From Nocardia niigatensis NBRC 100131 (lineage in GTDB: Bacteria > Actinomycetota > Actinomycetes > Mycobacteriales > Mycobacteriaceae), in the NCBI RefSeq assembly GCF_000308655.1, contig NZ_BAGC01000071.1, forward strand, positions 248,001 through 312,000: DNA of 64,000 bases. Reading direction: 5' to 3'. The notes under the pieces were generated by a model that was not told where the DNA came from, made no database searches, and saw nothing but the letters and a program-made list of their open reading frames with translations. The position numbers were made by a program, and so were the translations under genes. Of this stretch, positions 17,067 to 25,989 are shown in pieces (within the stretch, counting starts at the first letter, position 1; every line of letters begins with the position of its first letter).

Positions 17067-18106
17067 GGCCGGCACACCGCCGAGTGGGAGTTGCCGCCGA
17101 TCTGCGAGAACAGACCGCGCGGGAAGAGGATGCCGTACAGCGAGAGGTCCAGGCTGCACAGATAGGCGTTGGCGTAGGCACCGTTCTGGGTGAACTTGCC
17201 GACGTTGGCGAGGATGGCGGGCAGATCCACCGCGGCCTTGTCGAGTTTGTCGCCATTGGCCAGCAGCAGGGCCAGCGCGTCGTGGCTGGCGTTCTGCGCC
17301 ATCACGAGCCTGGGCTGAATGGATCCGAACATGCCCACCAGAGCCGTTGTGGCATCGGCGATCTGGACCGTCGAGGACTGCAGCGACTGGCCCTGCGCGT
17401 ACAGGCCGCCGATCAGCGCGCGGGTCTGGGTGACCAGCGTCTCCAGCTCGTCACCACGCTTGGCCAGGCCCGACATCACGCCCGACAGGTTGGTGATCAC
17501 GTCCGACAGGATGCCGTCGCGGCGTTCGAAATCCGAGGCCACCGACGCGGCCTGGGTGATGAACGCGCTCAGCGACACGTTGTCACCCTGCAGCGCCTGG
17601 ATGAAGGTGTTGGACAGGTTGTTCACCTGCTCGGGCTGCAGCACCTGGAACAGCGGCTGAAAACCGTTGAGCAGCGCCGAGACATCGAACGACGGCTCGG
17701 TCCGCTCCAGCGGGATCGAGGCGTTGTTCTTCAACGCCACGTGCTCACCGGTGTGCGGCTTGTCGGCCGCCGGCGGGGCCAGCGCGACATAGCGCTGCCC
17801 GATCAGGTTCTGGTAGCGGACCAGCGCCTTGGTGTCGCCGAACAGCGTCTGATCACGCTGCACGATGAAGGTCACCACGGCCTGGTTCTTCTTGTCCAGA
17901 TCGATCTTCTCGACCTTGCCGACCCGCACGCCGGCCATCCGGACGTCGTCGCCCGCACGCAGGCCGAGGACGTCGCTGAAGGTCGCCGAGTAGGTGTAGG
18001 TGTCACCTTTCACCGTGCGCGCGAGCGTATTCCAGATGACCGCGGTCACCAGGATCGACACGAGCGCGAAGATTCCGAAACCGATCAGCGGCTTGCGAAC
18101 GCTCAT
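17063..18106 (-). CDS. mceB: Mce family protein, MceB position
   Basis: 347 aa. N-terminal anchor MSVRKPLIGFGIFALVSILV, then the Mce domain (YTYSATFSDVLGLRAGDDVRMAGVRVGKVEKI) and a helical stretch. The LIGQRYVALAPP block after the Mce domain is usual for MceB. It overlaps the mceA stop by 4 bp and is second in the mce series. No anomalies. Confidence 0.9.
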   Translation of the reverse strand: MSVRKPLIGFGIFALVSILVTAVIWNTLARTVKGDTYTYSATFSDVLGLRAGDDVRMAGVRVGKVEKIDLDKKNQAVVTFIVQRDQTLFGDTKALVRYQNLIGQRYVALAPPAADKPHTGEHVALKNNASIPLERTEPSFDVSALLNGFQPLFQVLQPEQVNNLSNTFIQALQGDNVSLSAFITQAASVASDFERRDGILSDVITNLSGVMSGLAKRGDELETLVTQTRALIGGLYAQGQSLQSSTVQIADATTALVGMFGSIQPRLVMAQNASHDALALLLANGDKLDKAAVDLPAILANVGKFTQNGAYANAYLCSLDLSLYGILFPRGLFSQIGGNSHSAVCRP

Positions 18107-19578
18107 CGGCCGGCCTCGCTCTTACTCAGTTGCAAGGTCGCACCCTTCAGGATCGGGCTCAACAGCAGGTATTCGGCCGCGGTGGGACGCCTGCCCAGCA
18201 GCGCGGTGATGGCATCGTCACCGCCCAGGGCGATGTCCCCGCCGGTGGGCACCGAACCCGGCTGGCTCGCCGGGGCGGCCGGGGCGGGGGCCGCCGGCGC
18301 CAGGTTCGGGAACAGGCCCTGCAGCGGCGTGCCCGCCAGCGGGTCGTTGCCCGGCTTGGGCGCGGCATCGCTAGGTGCGTCGGTGGGGGTACCGGTGGTG
18401 GTGAGGCCCGGGATCAGCGGGAAGCCCGGCGGCGGCGCGGTGACCGGCAGGTCCTTGGCCGCGTCGATGGCCCTGGGGCGCATGGCTTCCGGCAGCGTGC
18501 CCGGATCCGAGGTGAGCGGCGCGGTGCCGCAGCTGGGCGCCGCCAGCTCGCCGTAGCGCGGGCAGTCGTCGCGGGTATAGGGCTTGTAGGGCGTGAAGGT
18601 GATGCCCATGTTCCACACCATCTGGTTCTGACTGCCCCAGTGGAAGGTCGAACCCAGCTTGCGAATCGAGCTGTTCAGGTTCGCGATCGCCTGCGGGATG
18701 GCGTCGGGATTGTCGGACAACGCGCCGAACATGGCGCTGGTGCCGGTGGTGAGGTCCTTGCCGACATCGGGATTCCGGGCGAAGAGCCCGTTCACCTTGT
18801 CGATGGTGCTCTCACTGCCGGAGATGAGCGCGGTCAGCTCGGCCCGGCGGTCGGAGATGGTCTGCGCGGTCTTGACCGAATCCTGCAGCACGCCCATCAG
18901 TTCCGGCGCGGACTGGTTGAGCGCGTGGAACGAGGAGGAGAAGTCGTCCAGGAACACACCGACATTCGGCACCGCCCCCCGCACGCCCTCGAGCCAGCGG
19001 TCGACGCGCTCGATGGTGGAGCCGGGCATCCGGCTGCTGCCGTCGAGGGCATAGGACAGGGTGCCCAGCACCCGGCCCAGCTGCATCGGATCGATCTTGC
19101 TGAGGATATTGCGGACCGTGGTGAGGGTGTCCTGCAGCGCGATGGTGCCCTGTGACTTGTCCTCGGAGATCTGCGAACCCTCCTTCAGGTGCGCGGAATC
19201 CGCTCCGTTGTAGACGAGTTCGACCGAAGTGACGGCGAACAGGTTGGAGGGCACCACGCGCGCGGTGACATTGGCCGGGATGCCGCCGACGTACTCGGGC
19301 TTCATCTCGATGTGCACCTGCTGCAGCTCACCCTTGGCGGCCACGGACACATCCTTGACCACGCCGACCAGCACGCCGCGGAACTTCACGTCCGCCTGGG
19401 CCGGCAGGCCGTCACCGGTGGTGGTGAGATTCGCGGTGACATGCACCTTTTCGACAAAATAGCCGCGGTACCGGGCGAAGAGGAAGCCCAGCACGATCGC
19501 GATGACGGTGAGGCCGCAGACCCCGGCGATGAGCAACTGCCGCATCGTCGGTCCGCGCCCGCTCGGATCGATGATCAT
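18103..19578 (-). CDS. mceA: Mce family protein, MceA position
   Basis: 491 aa, the longest Mce subunit here. Membrane anchor ~12-33, Mce domain ~38-120 (VHVTANLTTTGDGLPAQADVKFRGVLVGVVKDV), helical region to ~330, a cysteine-containing segment (RDDCPRYGELAAPSCG), then a Pro/Ala-rich tail. AGGGGG lies upstream of the ATG, and the gene begins 12 bp after yrbEB. First mce gene. In actinobacteria MceA is taken to be part of the substrate-binding tip. Confidence 0.9.
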   Translation of the reverse strand: MIIDPSGRGPTMRQLLIAGVCGLTVIAIVLGFLFARYRGYFVEKVHVTANLTTTGDGLPAQADVKFRGVLVGVVKDVSVAAKGELQQVHIEMKPEYVGGIPANVTARVVPSNLFAVTSVELVYNGADSAHLKEGSQISEDKSQGTIALQDTLTTVRNILSKIDPMQLGRVLGTLSYALDGSSRMPGSTIERVDRWLEGVRGAVPNVGVFLDDFSSSFHALNQSAPELMGVLQDSVKTAQTISDRRAELTALISGSESTIDKVNGLFARNPDVGKDLTTGTSAMFGALSDNPDAIPQAIANLNSSIRKLGSTFHWGSQNQMVWNMGITFTPYKPYTRDDCPRYGELAAPSCGTAPLTSDPGTLPEAMRPRAIDAAKDLPVTAPPPGFPLIPGLTTTGTPTDAPSDAAPKPGNDPLAGTPLQGLFPNLAPAAPAPAAPASQPGSVPTGGDIALGGDDAITALLGRRPTAAEYLLLSPILKGATLQLSKSEAGR

Positions 19579-19590
19579 CGTGTGCGCCCC

Positions 19591-20454
19591 CTATCCCGAG
19601 ATCCGGATGCCGGGGTTGACGCCCCAGATCGCCAAAGTCATGAACAGGTCGGCGAAAACGACCGCGATGATGCACAGCTTGATCGCGCGACCGGCCGCCA
19701 CACCCACGCCCTCCGGACCGCCGGAGGCGAAAAACCCGTAGTAGCACTGGATGAACGTGGTGATCGCGACGAAGAGGATCGCCTTCAGCAGTGAGTACAG
19801 CACATCGTGAGGTACCAGGAACTGATAGAAGTAGTGCTGGAAGGTGCCTGTCGCGGTGCCGCCCACCAGGGACACGGTCAGCGAGCACGAGATGTAGGCC
19901 AGCGGCAGCGCCACGCAGTACAGCGGCACGATGGCGATCATGGCCGCGATCATGCGGGTGCTGACCAGGTACGGAAGCGGCCGGATGGCAACCGATTCCA
20001 GCGCGTCGATCTCCTCGGAGATGCGCATGGCGCCCAGCTGCGCGGTGAAGCGGCAGCCCGCCTGCGCCGCGAAGGCGACCGTGGCCAGCATGGGCCCGAG
20101 CTCGCGCGTGGTGGCGAAGGCCGAGATGGCGCCGGTGAGCGGGCTCAGGCCGAGCAGATTCAGCGAGGTGTAACCCTGGATGGCGACGGTCATACCGCCG
20201 AACGCCGACAGGATCAGCACCACGCCGATGGTGCCGCCACCGACGATGAGATTGCCGTTGCCCCAGGTGACGTCGGACAGCAGCCGCCACACCTCTTTGG
20301 GGTACTGCTTGAACGCCAGCGGCATGGAGCCGATCGAGCGCAGGAAGAAGAAGACCTGGTGTCCGATGCGCGCGAGCCAGTCGCGCGGCGCGCCGGCCGC
20401 GCCCTTGATGCGTTTGAACGGCCGCAGCAGCGGCGGTACGTAAGTAGCTGACAC
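19591..20454 (-). CDS. yrbEB: YrbE/MlaE-family permease B of the mce operon
   Basis: 287 aa from a GTG, five or so membrane segments. The MlaE signature ISEEIDALESVAIRP is near the middle, and FTAQLGAMRISEE precedes it. It pairs with YrbEA as the membrane part of the ABC-type lipid importer; the ATPase (MceG/Mkl) is not encoded here and normally lies elsewhere. It starts 3 bp after the yrbEA stop. Confidence 0.92.
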   Translation of the reverse strand: MSATYVPPLLRPFKRIKGAAGAPRDWLARIGHQVFFFLRSIGSMPLAFKQYPKEVWRLLSDVTWGNGNLIVGGGTIGVVLILSAFGGMTVAIQGYTSLNLLGLSPLTGAISAFATTRELGPMLATVAFAAQAGCRFTAQLGAMRISEEIDALESVAIRPLPYLVSTRMIAAMIAIVPLYCVALPLAYISCSLTVSLVGGTATGTFQHYFYQFLVPHDVLYSLLKAILFVAITTFIQCYYGFFASGGPEGVGVAAGRAIKLCIIAVVFADLFMTLAIWGVNPGIRISG

Positions 20455-20457
20455 TGC

Positions 20458-21330
20458 TCAGACCACCTGCGGGGGGAAGAGGGTGTTGTAGAGCTGCGTC
20501 ATCATCAGATTGACGCCGAAGAGCATGACGGCCGACATGACCACCGCGGTGTTCACCGCGTTCGCCACGCCACCGGGACCGCCCTTGGCGTTCAGCCCGG
20601 AGTCACAGGCGATGACGGCCGCGAGCAGGCCGTAGATGAGCGACTTCAGCAGCGCCACAGCCAGATCCGCCGTGATGGCGAACGACGAGAAGGTGCTGAT
20701 GTAGGAGCCCGGGGTGCCGTTCTGGGCGAAGATGTTGAACATGTAGCCGGTCAGGAAGCCGACGAAAACCACGAAACCGCAGAGCAGTACCGAGACCAGC
20801 ATGGCGGCGCCGAGACGCGGAGCGACCAGGCGCCGCATCGGATCGACGCCCATGACCTTCATGGCGTCGATCTCCTCGCGGATGGTGCGGGAGCCGAGGT
20901 CGGCGCAGATGGCGGAACCGACGGCGCCGGAGATCATGAGCGCGGTGACCAGCGGGGCGCCCTGCTGAATGATGCCGAGGCCGTTGGCCGCGCCGATGAA
21001 GGACGTGGCGCCGACCTGCCCGGCGACCGATCCGACCTGAATCGAGACGATGACGGCGATCGGAATGGCGACCAGCAGGGTGGGCGCGGCGGCGACATTC
21101 GCCATGAACGCGCACTGCCGGATGAACTCACGATAGGGGAAGCGACGGCGGAAGATCGCGATGAAAAGCTCGGCGACCGCGGCGACGCCCATAGCCATCA
21201 TCCGGCCGCCGGTTTCCAGCGACCGTTTCGGATGATCTTGCCAGTACGCCTTGGCCCAATCCACGGCCCCATTCATCCGTGATACCGACGGTGGGCTCCC
21301 CTGGTCCCCCGGGCTCTTGGTCAACTGCAC
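20458..21330 (-). CDS. yrbEA: YrbE/MlaE-family permease A of the mce operon
   Basis: 290 aa from a GTG at 21330 with GAGAGGGG six bases upstream. MlaE domain with signature IREEIDAMKVMGVDP. First gene of a nine-gene minus-strand operon running to 11675. A perfect KstR-type box lies 187 bp upstream, which suggests this is a steroid-type (Mce4-like) importer under KstR control. The substrate assignment rests on that box and is inference. Confidence 0.92.
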   Translation of the reverse strand: MQLTKSPGDQGSPPSVSRMNGAVDWAKAYWQDHPKRSLETGGRMMAMGVAAVAELFIAIFRRRFPYREFIRQCAFMANVAAAPTLLVAIPIAVIVSIQVGSVAGQVGATSFIGAANGLGIIQQGAPLVTALMISGAVGSAICADLGSRTIREEIDAMKVMGVDPMRRLVAPRLGAAMLVSVLLCGFVVFVGFLTGYMFNIFAQNGTPGSYISTFSSFAITADLAVALLKSLIYGLLAAVIACDSGLNAKGGPGGVANAVNTAVVMSAVMLFGVNLMMTQLYNTLFPPQVV

Positions 21331-21774
21331 TGACTACCCCTCTCGACGCCGGAGTTACCCGTCTCCGGCGACTGTTGCTGGACGCACCCTACTACGGAGT
21401 TAGGAAAAACACACCACCGATTGTGGTTCCGGTCATAGAGACGGATCACTTTCGAAGTATCGCTGTGAACAGCCACATCAGAGTCGGTTTACAGGCCATA
21501 AAACCTGGCAGAGATCTAGAACTTGTTCTAGTTTTCGACTTTCTGCCGATGTTTGTGACATCCCTCGGGTAATAATTTGCCGGAACAAATTTATGGGAAT
21601 TCGATAGCGTTTACGTATTGTTCCGACCGCTCCATCCAACTAGGTATCGGCCTCGAACCTCGGCAGGACACGGCTCGGCAACATGCCGCAAGACAAGAGG
21701 CAACCGGGCCCGAATACTGACAGGATGTGTAACCGCAGGTAGAGATTCGTGCGGCTTCCGACGTCTGGAGGGAC
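21331..21774. other. Divergent intergenic region of 444 bp between the mce operon and a secreted protease
   Basis: It is noticeably AT-richer than its surroundings. It holds the KstR-type box (21516-21531) and a second inverted repeat, AATTTG-6-CAAATT (21574-21591). No gene is visible. Confidence 0.65.
21516..21531. promoter_or_regulatory. KstR-type operator (TnnAACnnGTTnnA) upstream of the mce operon
   Basis: CTAGAACTTGTTCTAG is a perfect inverted repeat. Its inner 14 bp, TAGAACTTGTTCTA (21517-21530), match every fixed position of the published KstR palindrome TnnAACnnGTTnnA. KstR represses cholesterol-catabolic and mce4 genes in mycobacteria. The site lies between divergent genes and could act on either. 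Confidence 0.7.
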
Positions 21775-22440
21775 ATGATCAACAAACTCGCCGGGTTGAC
21801 CGGCGCTTTCGCTGTCGCCCTGAGCACCGCCCTCTTCGGCATCGGAGCCGCGCACGCAGATGCCGCACCCGCTGTCATCGGCGGCGGCTCCGGCATCATC
21901 ATCGATGACCAGTTCGAATGCACCGTGACCACCATCGGTCACGACGGCGCCGGACGGCTGGTCGGCCTGACCGCCGGGCACTGCGGCGACGCGGGAGCCC
22001 GGGTCTGGGCCGAGAAGGATCGCGGCGCGGGGCAGATCGGGCAGTTCGTCTACTCCAACCACGACCTGGACTACGCCGTCATCCAGTTCGATCCGAGCCG
22101 CGTCATCCCGGTCAACCGGATCGGCAATGTCACCATCACCGGGCTCGGCGGCCCGCCGGGATTCCCCATGATCGTCTGCAAGGAGGGCCGGACCACCGGC
22201 AACACCTGCGGTCTCTCCTGGGGTGACGTCTTCGCCACCAATGTCGAGACCTGGAGCCAGATGTGTGTCGTGGAGGGCGATTCCGGCGCGCCGGTCGTCG
22301 TCGGCACCACCCTGGTCGGCATGGTGAACGCCTACCTCGCCGTGGCCTGCTTCGGCCCCGAGGTCGGCACCAACATGAGTTCGATCATGGACGACCTCAA
22401 CGCACGGGGCGGCGTCGGTTCGGGCTACGCGCCGATCTGA
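21775..22440 (+). CDS. Secreted S1-family (trypsin-like) serine protease
   Basis: 221 aa with a cleavable signal peptide (~1-29, ending AAHADA). The catalytic triad is visible: His69 (TAGHC), Asp99 (HDLDYAVIQF) and Ser170 (GDSGAP). Paired cysteines (C50/C71-type and C142/C148-type spacing) suggest disulfides. The mature domain is short, ~190 aa, as in streptogrisin-like actinobacterial proteases without a large pro-region. It is divergent from the mce operon and shares the intergenic region with the KstR-type box. Confidence 0.87.
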   Translation: MINKLAGLTGAFAVALSTALFGIGAAHADAAPAVIGGGSGIIIDDQFECTVTTIGHDGAGRLVGLTAGHCGDAGARVWAEKDRGAGQIGQFVYSNHDLDYAVIQFDPSRVIPVNRIGNVTITGLGGPPGFPMIVCKEGRTTGNTCGLSWGDVFATNVETWSQMCVVEGDSGAPVVVGTTLVGMVNAYLAVACFGPEVGTNMSSIMDDLNARGGVGSGYAPI

Positions 22441-22450
22441 TCCGGGAATG

Positions 22451-22496
22451 ACGGCGGCCGGGGCGCTGATTCGCGAGTCACCGCCCCGGCCGCCGT
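22451..22496. terminator. Bidirectional hairpin terminator
   Basis: A 15-bp perfect stem, ACGGCGGCCGGGGCG (22451-22465) and its complement (22482-22496), with a 16-nt loop, followed by TT. It lies between the convergent protease and lipoprotein genes. Confidence 0.75.
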
Positions 22497-22513
22497 TTCC
22501 GGGCGCGGGCCCG

Positions 22514-23146
22514 CTACTTCAGGGTGTTGACGCAGACGACGAAGTTGCGCTCGTCGTAGACATAGCCCTGATCGCCGTCGGGACAGTCGTCGACACTGCT
22601 GCTGTGCTGCACGATCGACACCACCTTCACGCCCTCGGTGGCGGTGGTGGCGGTGCACGGGATACGGTGCGCGGCATCGTTGCCGACGTCCATGCAGTCG
22701 CCGACCACCCAGTCGATGGTGAGGCAGAGGGCGCCGGTCTCCGTGCCGTTGAGGGTCTCGTAGTAGACCTGGTCGGAGTCCTTGCCGCACTGGGCATTCT
22801 TCGGCGCCTTGCCGGTCACCTTGTAATTGGAGTCCTGGCTGCCGCAGGTCGCCTTCTCGATGCTGGCGTTGTCGGTGGTGCCGCCGAGCTTCACGCACTC
22901 GCCGATCGAGGCCTGGAAGTCGGTCCTGCCGCCGCGGTCGGCGCGCGGGGTGGTGGTCGGCGCGCCCGCACCGGGCTTGCCCGAGGGTTTGCCCGGGGTG
23001 GTGCCGGGCGCCTTGGTGGGAAGCACGATGTCGCCGGGGGCGGCCTGGGGATGGCCGGTGACGGTGGTCCCGCAGCCGGCGAGCAGCAGGGTGGCGGCGG
23101 AGATCGCGGGCAGGGCGATCCGGGCGGAAAGCTGCTGACGCAACAC
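22514..23146 (-). CDS. Secreted lipoprotein, LppU-like
   Basis: 210 aa with a lipobox LLLAGC (Cys25) after a short signal. A Pro/Gly/Thr-rich linker (~30-75) leads to a C-terminal domain of ~130 aa holding eight cysteines, spaced as GECVKL, ATCGSQDSNYKVTG, QCGKDSDQVYY, LCLTIDW, GDCMDVG, IPC, DDCPDG and VVCVN. The pattern resembles actinobacterial LppU-type lipoproteins of unknown role. Disulfide-bonded and surface-anchored is the safest description. The pairing with LppU is from memory and moderate. Confidence 0.7.
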   Translation of the reverse strand: MLRQQLSARIALPAISAATLLLAGCGTTVTGHPQAAPGDIVLPTKAPGTTPGKPSGKPGAGAPTTTPRADRGGRTDFQASIGECVKLGGTTDNASIEKATCGSQDSNYKVTGKAPKNAQCGKDSDQVYYETLNGTETGALCLTIDWVVGDCMDVGNDAAHRIPCTATTATEGVKVVSIVQHSSSVDDCPDGDQGYVYDERNFVVCVNTLK

Positions 23147-23256
23147 GGGCGAGTCCTATATTTCGAAACAAACAGATTTGACTTCTGTGCCCATGCATAC
23201 ACCACGGACATCTGGATGATCGAACCGAGGCCGCCCGGCATTTCGTATAGGAAGCC

Positions 23257-24555
23257 ATGAGCACCGACATCCTGGAGCGGTATCTCTCCTGGCGGCGCGG
23301 ACGCGAGGGCGACCCCTTCCGGGTGCCGATGCCGACCCTGGGATCGGTGCTCTTCACCGGCACTCCGGAGGGGGCGCGCGAACTGTTCCGAGCCCCGGTG
23401 GACCTGCTGGAACCGCCGCTGCCGAATCCCATCGAGCCCATGGTGGGCGCGGCCTCGCTCATCCTGGCCCGCGACGGCCGGCACCGGCGCGAGCGGGCGC
23501 TACTCGCCCCCGCGTTCCACCGGAATCGAATCAGCCTCTACGGCAACATCATTCGCGCGGCCGCGCGGGCGGAACTGAGCGGGGAACGCACCGGAGACCC
23601 GTGGCGGCCCGGCACCCGCGTCGATGCCCGGGCGGCGGCGCGGGCGCTGACCCTGCGGGTCATTCTGGCCGCGGTGTTCGGCATCGACGACGCCGCGCGG
23701 CGGGCCGAATACACGGCAGCCACCACGGAATTCCTGGAATCCTTCGGCAGCGCCCTGTTCCTGGTTCCGGCGTTGCGGCGCAAGCTGTTCGGCGTGTCGG
23801 GGTGGGAGCGGTTCAGCGCGGCGCGGGACCGGCTCGACGAGCTCATCGATGCCGAGGTGGTCCGGCGGCGCGCGGACGGGGGCGGCGGGACGGATCTGCT
23901 GGCGCTTCTGCTGGACACCCGCTATGACGACGGCACCGCCATCACCGACGCCGACCTGCGCGAGCAATTGCGCACCCTGCTGGTGGCCGGGCACGAGACC
24001 ACCGCGACCGCGCTGGTGTGGGCGCTGTACCGGCTGCACCGGGAACCGGCCGCGCTGGCCCGGCTGCGCGCCGAATTGTCCGCCGCCGGAAGCGATCCCG
24101 ACCCGGCGGGGTTGATGGCACTGCCCTATCTGGAGGCGGTCTGCCAGGAGACGTTGCGGCTGCATCCGCCGGTGCCGATCGTATTGCGCAGGCTCACCGG
24201 CGATTTCGCGTTGCGCGGGGTGCCACTGGCGGCGGGGGACACCATGGGGGTCTCGGTGCAGCTGCTGCACACCGATCCCGCGGTGTGGCCGCGGCCGCGG
24301 GAGTTCCGGCCCGAGCGGTTCCTGGAGCGCCGCTACAGCCCGTTCGAGTTCGCCCCGTTCGGCGGCGGGCACCGGCGCTGTGTCGGTGCGGCGCTGGCGG
24401 ATTACGAACTTCGCATTGTGCTGGCTACTGTATTGACCGACGTGCGGTTGCGGCTGTCGCCGCGGTTCGCGCGCGGGCCCGCGCCGATGACGGTGCCGCA
24501 CACCATCACGGTCGGGCCGCGCAGCGCCATCACCTTCGATGTCGCCGAGCCCTGA
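23257..24555 (+). CDS. Cytochrome P450
   Basis: 432 aa, start chosen by AGGAAG ahead of the ATG. P450 hallmarks are all present: AGHETT in the I helix, ETLR (ExxR), FRPERF, and the heme loop FAPFGGGHRRCVG with the ligand Cys375. Length and FAPFGGGHRRC resemble the CYP110/CYP138 type that oxidise fatty acids or other lipids. It stands alone, divergent from the lipoprotein gene, with no ferredoxin alongside. The substrate is unknown. Confidence 0.92.
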   Translation: MSTDILERYLSWRRGREGDPFRVPMPTLGSVLFTGTPEGARELFRAPVDLLEPPLPNPIEPMVGAASLILARDGRHRRERALLAPAFHRNRISLYGNIIRAAARAELSGERTGDPWRPGTRVDARAAARALTLRVILAAVFGIDDAARRAEYTAATTEFLESFGSALFLVPALRRKLFGVSGWERFSAARDRLDELIDAEVVRRRADGGGGTDLLALLLDTRYDDGTAITDADLREQLRTLLVAGHETTATALVWALYRLHREPAALARLRAELSAAGSDPDPAGLMALPYLEAVCQETLRLHPPVPIVLRRLTGDFALRGVPLAAGDTMGVSVQLLHTDPAVWPRPREFRPERFLERRYSPFEFAPFGGGHRRCVGAALADYELRIVLATVLTDVRLRLSPRFARGPAPMTVPHTITVGPRSAITFDVAEP

Positions 24556-24707
24556 AGTGGTATGAGTGATTTCGATCACAAGCATGTTTCGGGAAGTGAG
24601 CACTCCGAAAGCGGCCGCGCCGGTGTCACTTTCGGGGAATCGCCGGTGCCATCGGCGCATTCGCGCCAACCGAGCAACCGACCCACAGTCCTGTGACTCG
24701 TTGCACA

Positions 24708-24732
24708 CCAGTTAGTCGGTATACATAACTGG
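24708..24732. promoter_or_regulatory. Inverted repeat in the L,D-transpeptidase promoter region
   Basis: CCAGTTA (24708-24714) and TAACTGG (24726-24732) flank an 11-bp AT-containing centre with TATACAT, which could be a -10. The start codon lies ~118 bp downstream. Operator or promoter element; function unproven. Confidence 0.4.
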
Positions 24733-24849
24733 CAGAAGCCAATTGGCGCGTGGGGCGGATCGCTGTAGTAATGGACGCGGGGTTGGGACCTGCGCGGGTG
24801 AAGCGCGCCCGCAATCTGCGTGTGAACGAGGATCTGAGAGGACCAAGCT

Positions 24850-25755
24850 GTGCGCCATACCCGGAATCGGAAAACGGGACTGATCGCCCTCGCCGCCATC
24901 GCGGCGACCGGAGCAGTGGTGGCAGCTCCCGCCTCAGCGACTCCGCTATGGCCGGGCGGGCCGGATGTACCGGGGGTGCCCTCCGCGGTCGTGCCGCAGC
25001 CCGAGCCGGGCTCGCTGCCCACCGACCCGAACGCCAAGTCACCGATTCCGCCGGCCAACTTCGCGGCCCCGAACATCAGCCCCGGTGACGGCGACGTGGT
25101 CGGTGTGGCGATGCCGGTCATCATCAACTTCAAGGACCCGGTCAGCGATCACGCGGCCGCCGAGAAGTCGATCCGCATCACCTCCACCAACAAGGTGAGC
25201 GGCCACTTCTACTGGATGGGCGACAAGCAGGTGCGCTGGCGGCCCGAGGACTTCTGGCCGGCCGGCTCCAAGGTCACCGTGCAGGCGGGCGGCACCGATG
25301 TCGCCTACGAGATCGGCGACGAGTTCATCACCACCGCCGACGACGCCACCCACGAGATCACCGTGACCCGCAACGGCGAGGTCGTGAAGACCATGCCGAC
25401 CTCCATGGGCAAGCCGGGTCACGAGACCCCGAACGGCACCTACATCATCAGCGAGAAGAACCGCAAGATGATCATGGATTCCTCCACCTACGGTGTGCCG
25501 GTGACCGATCCGCAGGGCTACAAGCTCGAGGTCGAGTACGCCACCCGTATGTCCAACAGCGGCATCTTCGTGCACGCCGCCCCGTGGAGCGTTGCGCAGC
25601 AGGGCGTTTCGGACACCTCGCACGGCTGCCTGAACGTCTCCACCGAGGACGCCAAGTGGTTCCAGGAGAACGTGAAGAAGGGTGATCCGGTGGTCGTCAA
25701 GAACACCAACGGCGGCACCTTCAACACCAATGACGGCTGGGGCGACTGGAACTAG
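24850..25755 (+). CDS. L,D-transpeptidase (YkuD domain) with Ig-like domain
   Basis: 301 aa from a GTG with GAGAGGA upstream. Signal peptide ~1-31 (ends APASA). A bacterial Ig-like domain (~60-150, INFKDPVSDHAAAEKSIRI) precedes the YkuD catalytic domain (~155-285). The active site SHGCLNVS gives Cys260 with His258. This layout is that of mycobacterial Ldt enzymes, which make 3-3 cross-links in peptidoglycan outside the membrane. Monocistronic, with a hairpin terminator directly after. Confidence 0.92.
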   Translation: MRHTRNRKTGLIALAAIAATGAVVAAPASATPLWPGGPDVPGVPSAVVPQPEPGSLPTDPNAKSPIPPANFAAPNISPGDGDVVGVAMPVIINFKDPVSDHAAAEKSIRITSTNKVSGHFYWMGDKQVRWRPEDFWPAGSKVTVQAGGTDVAYEIGDEFITTADDATHEITVTRNGEVVKTMPTSMGKPGHETPNGTYIISEKNRKMIMDSSTYGVPVTDPQGYKLEVEYATRMSNSGIFVHAAPWSVAQQGVSDTSHGCLNVSTEDAKWFQENVKKGDPVVVKNTNGGTFNTNDGWGDWN

Positions 25756-25770
25756 AGTCCCCTCGAACTC

Positions 25771-25800
25771 GAATGCTCCGCCCGTTCGGGCGGGGCATTC
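25771..25800 (+). terminator. Hairpin terminator after the L,D-transpeptidase gene
   Basis: GAATGCTCCGCCC pairs with GGGCGGGGCATTC (one G-T wobble) around a GTTC loop, followed by a short mixed T-rich stretch. Confidence 0.7.
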
Positions 25801-25989
25801 GTTGCTTCCACCGGGAAGACATCGAAAAATCGGGACGCGACAACTGATTTCGTCATCATCGGGGTAACTCGCCGGGTACGACCACAATGGGTTTGCTCCC
25901 GAACCGCCGGCGCGCATGCACGTCGGTGAACGGCACCCAGTCGTGCGCAAAGGGCGCGGAGAGGCTGGTCAAGCCGTACGATTCGGCCC

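Noticed and set aside
11657..19155. Series of long plus-strand open frames (330-490 aa) opposite the mce genes
   Set aside because: They are rich in Gly/Arg/His/Leu repeats mirroring the third-position GC of the mce genes; none has a domain or ribosome-binding site.
21574..21591. AATTTG-6-CAAATT in the mce/protease gap as a second operator
   Set aside because: Arms are only 6 bp in AT-rich sequence and do not resemble the KstR box; noted in the region entry only.
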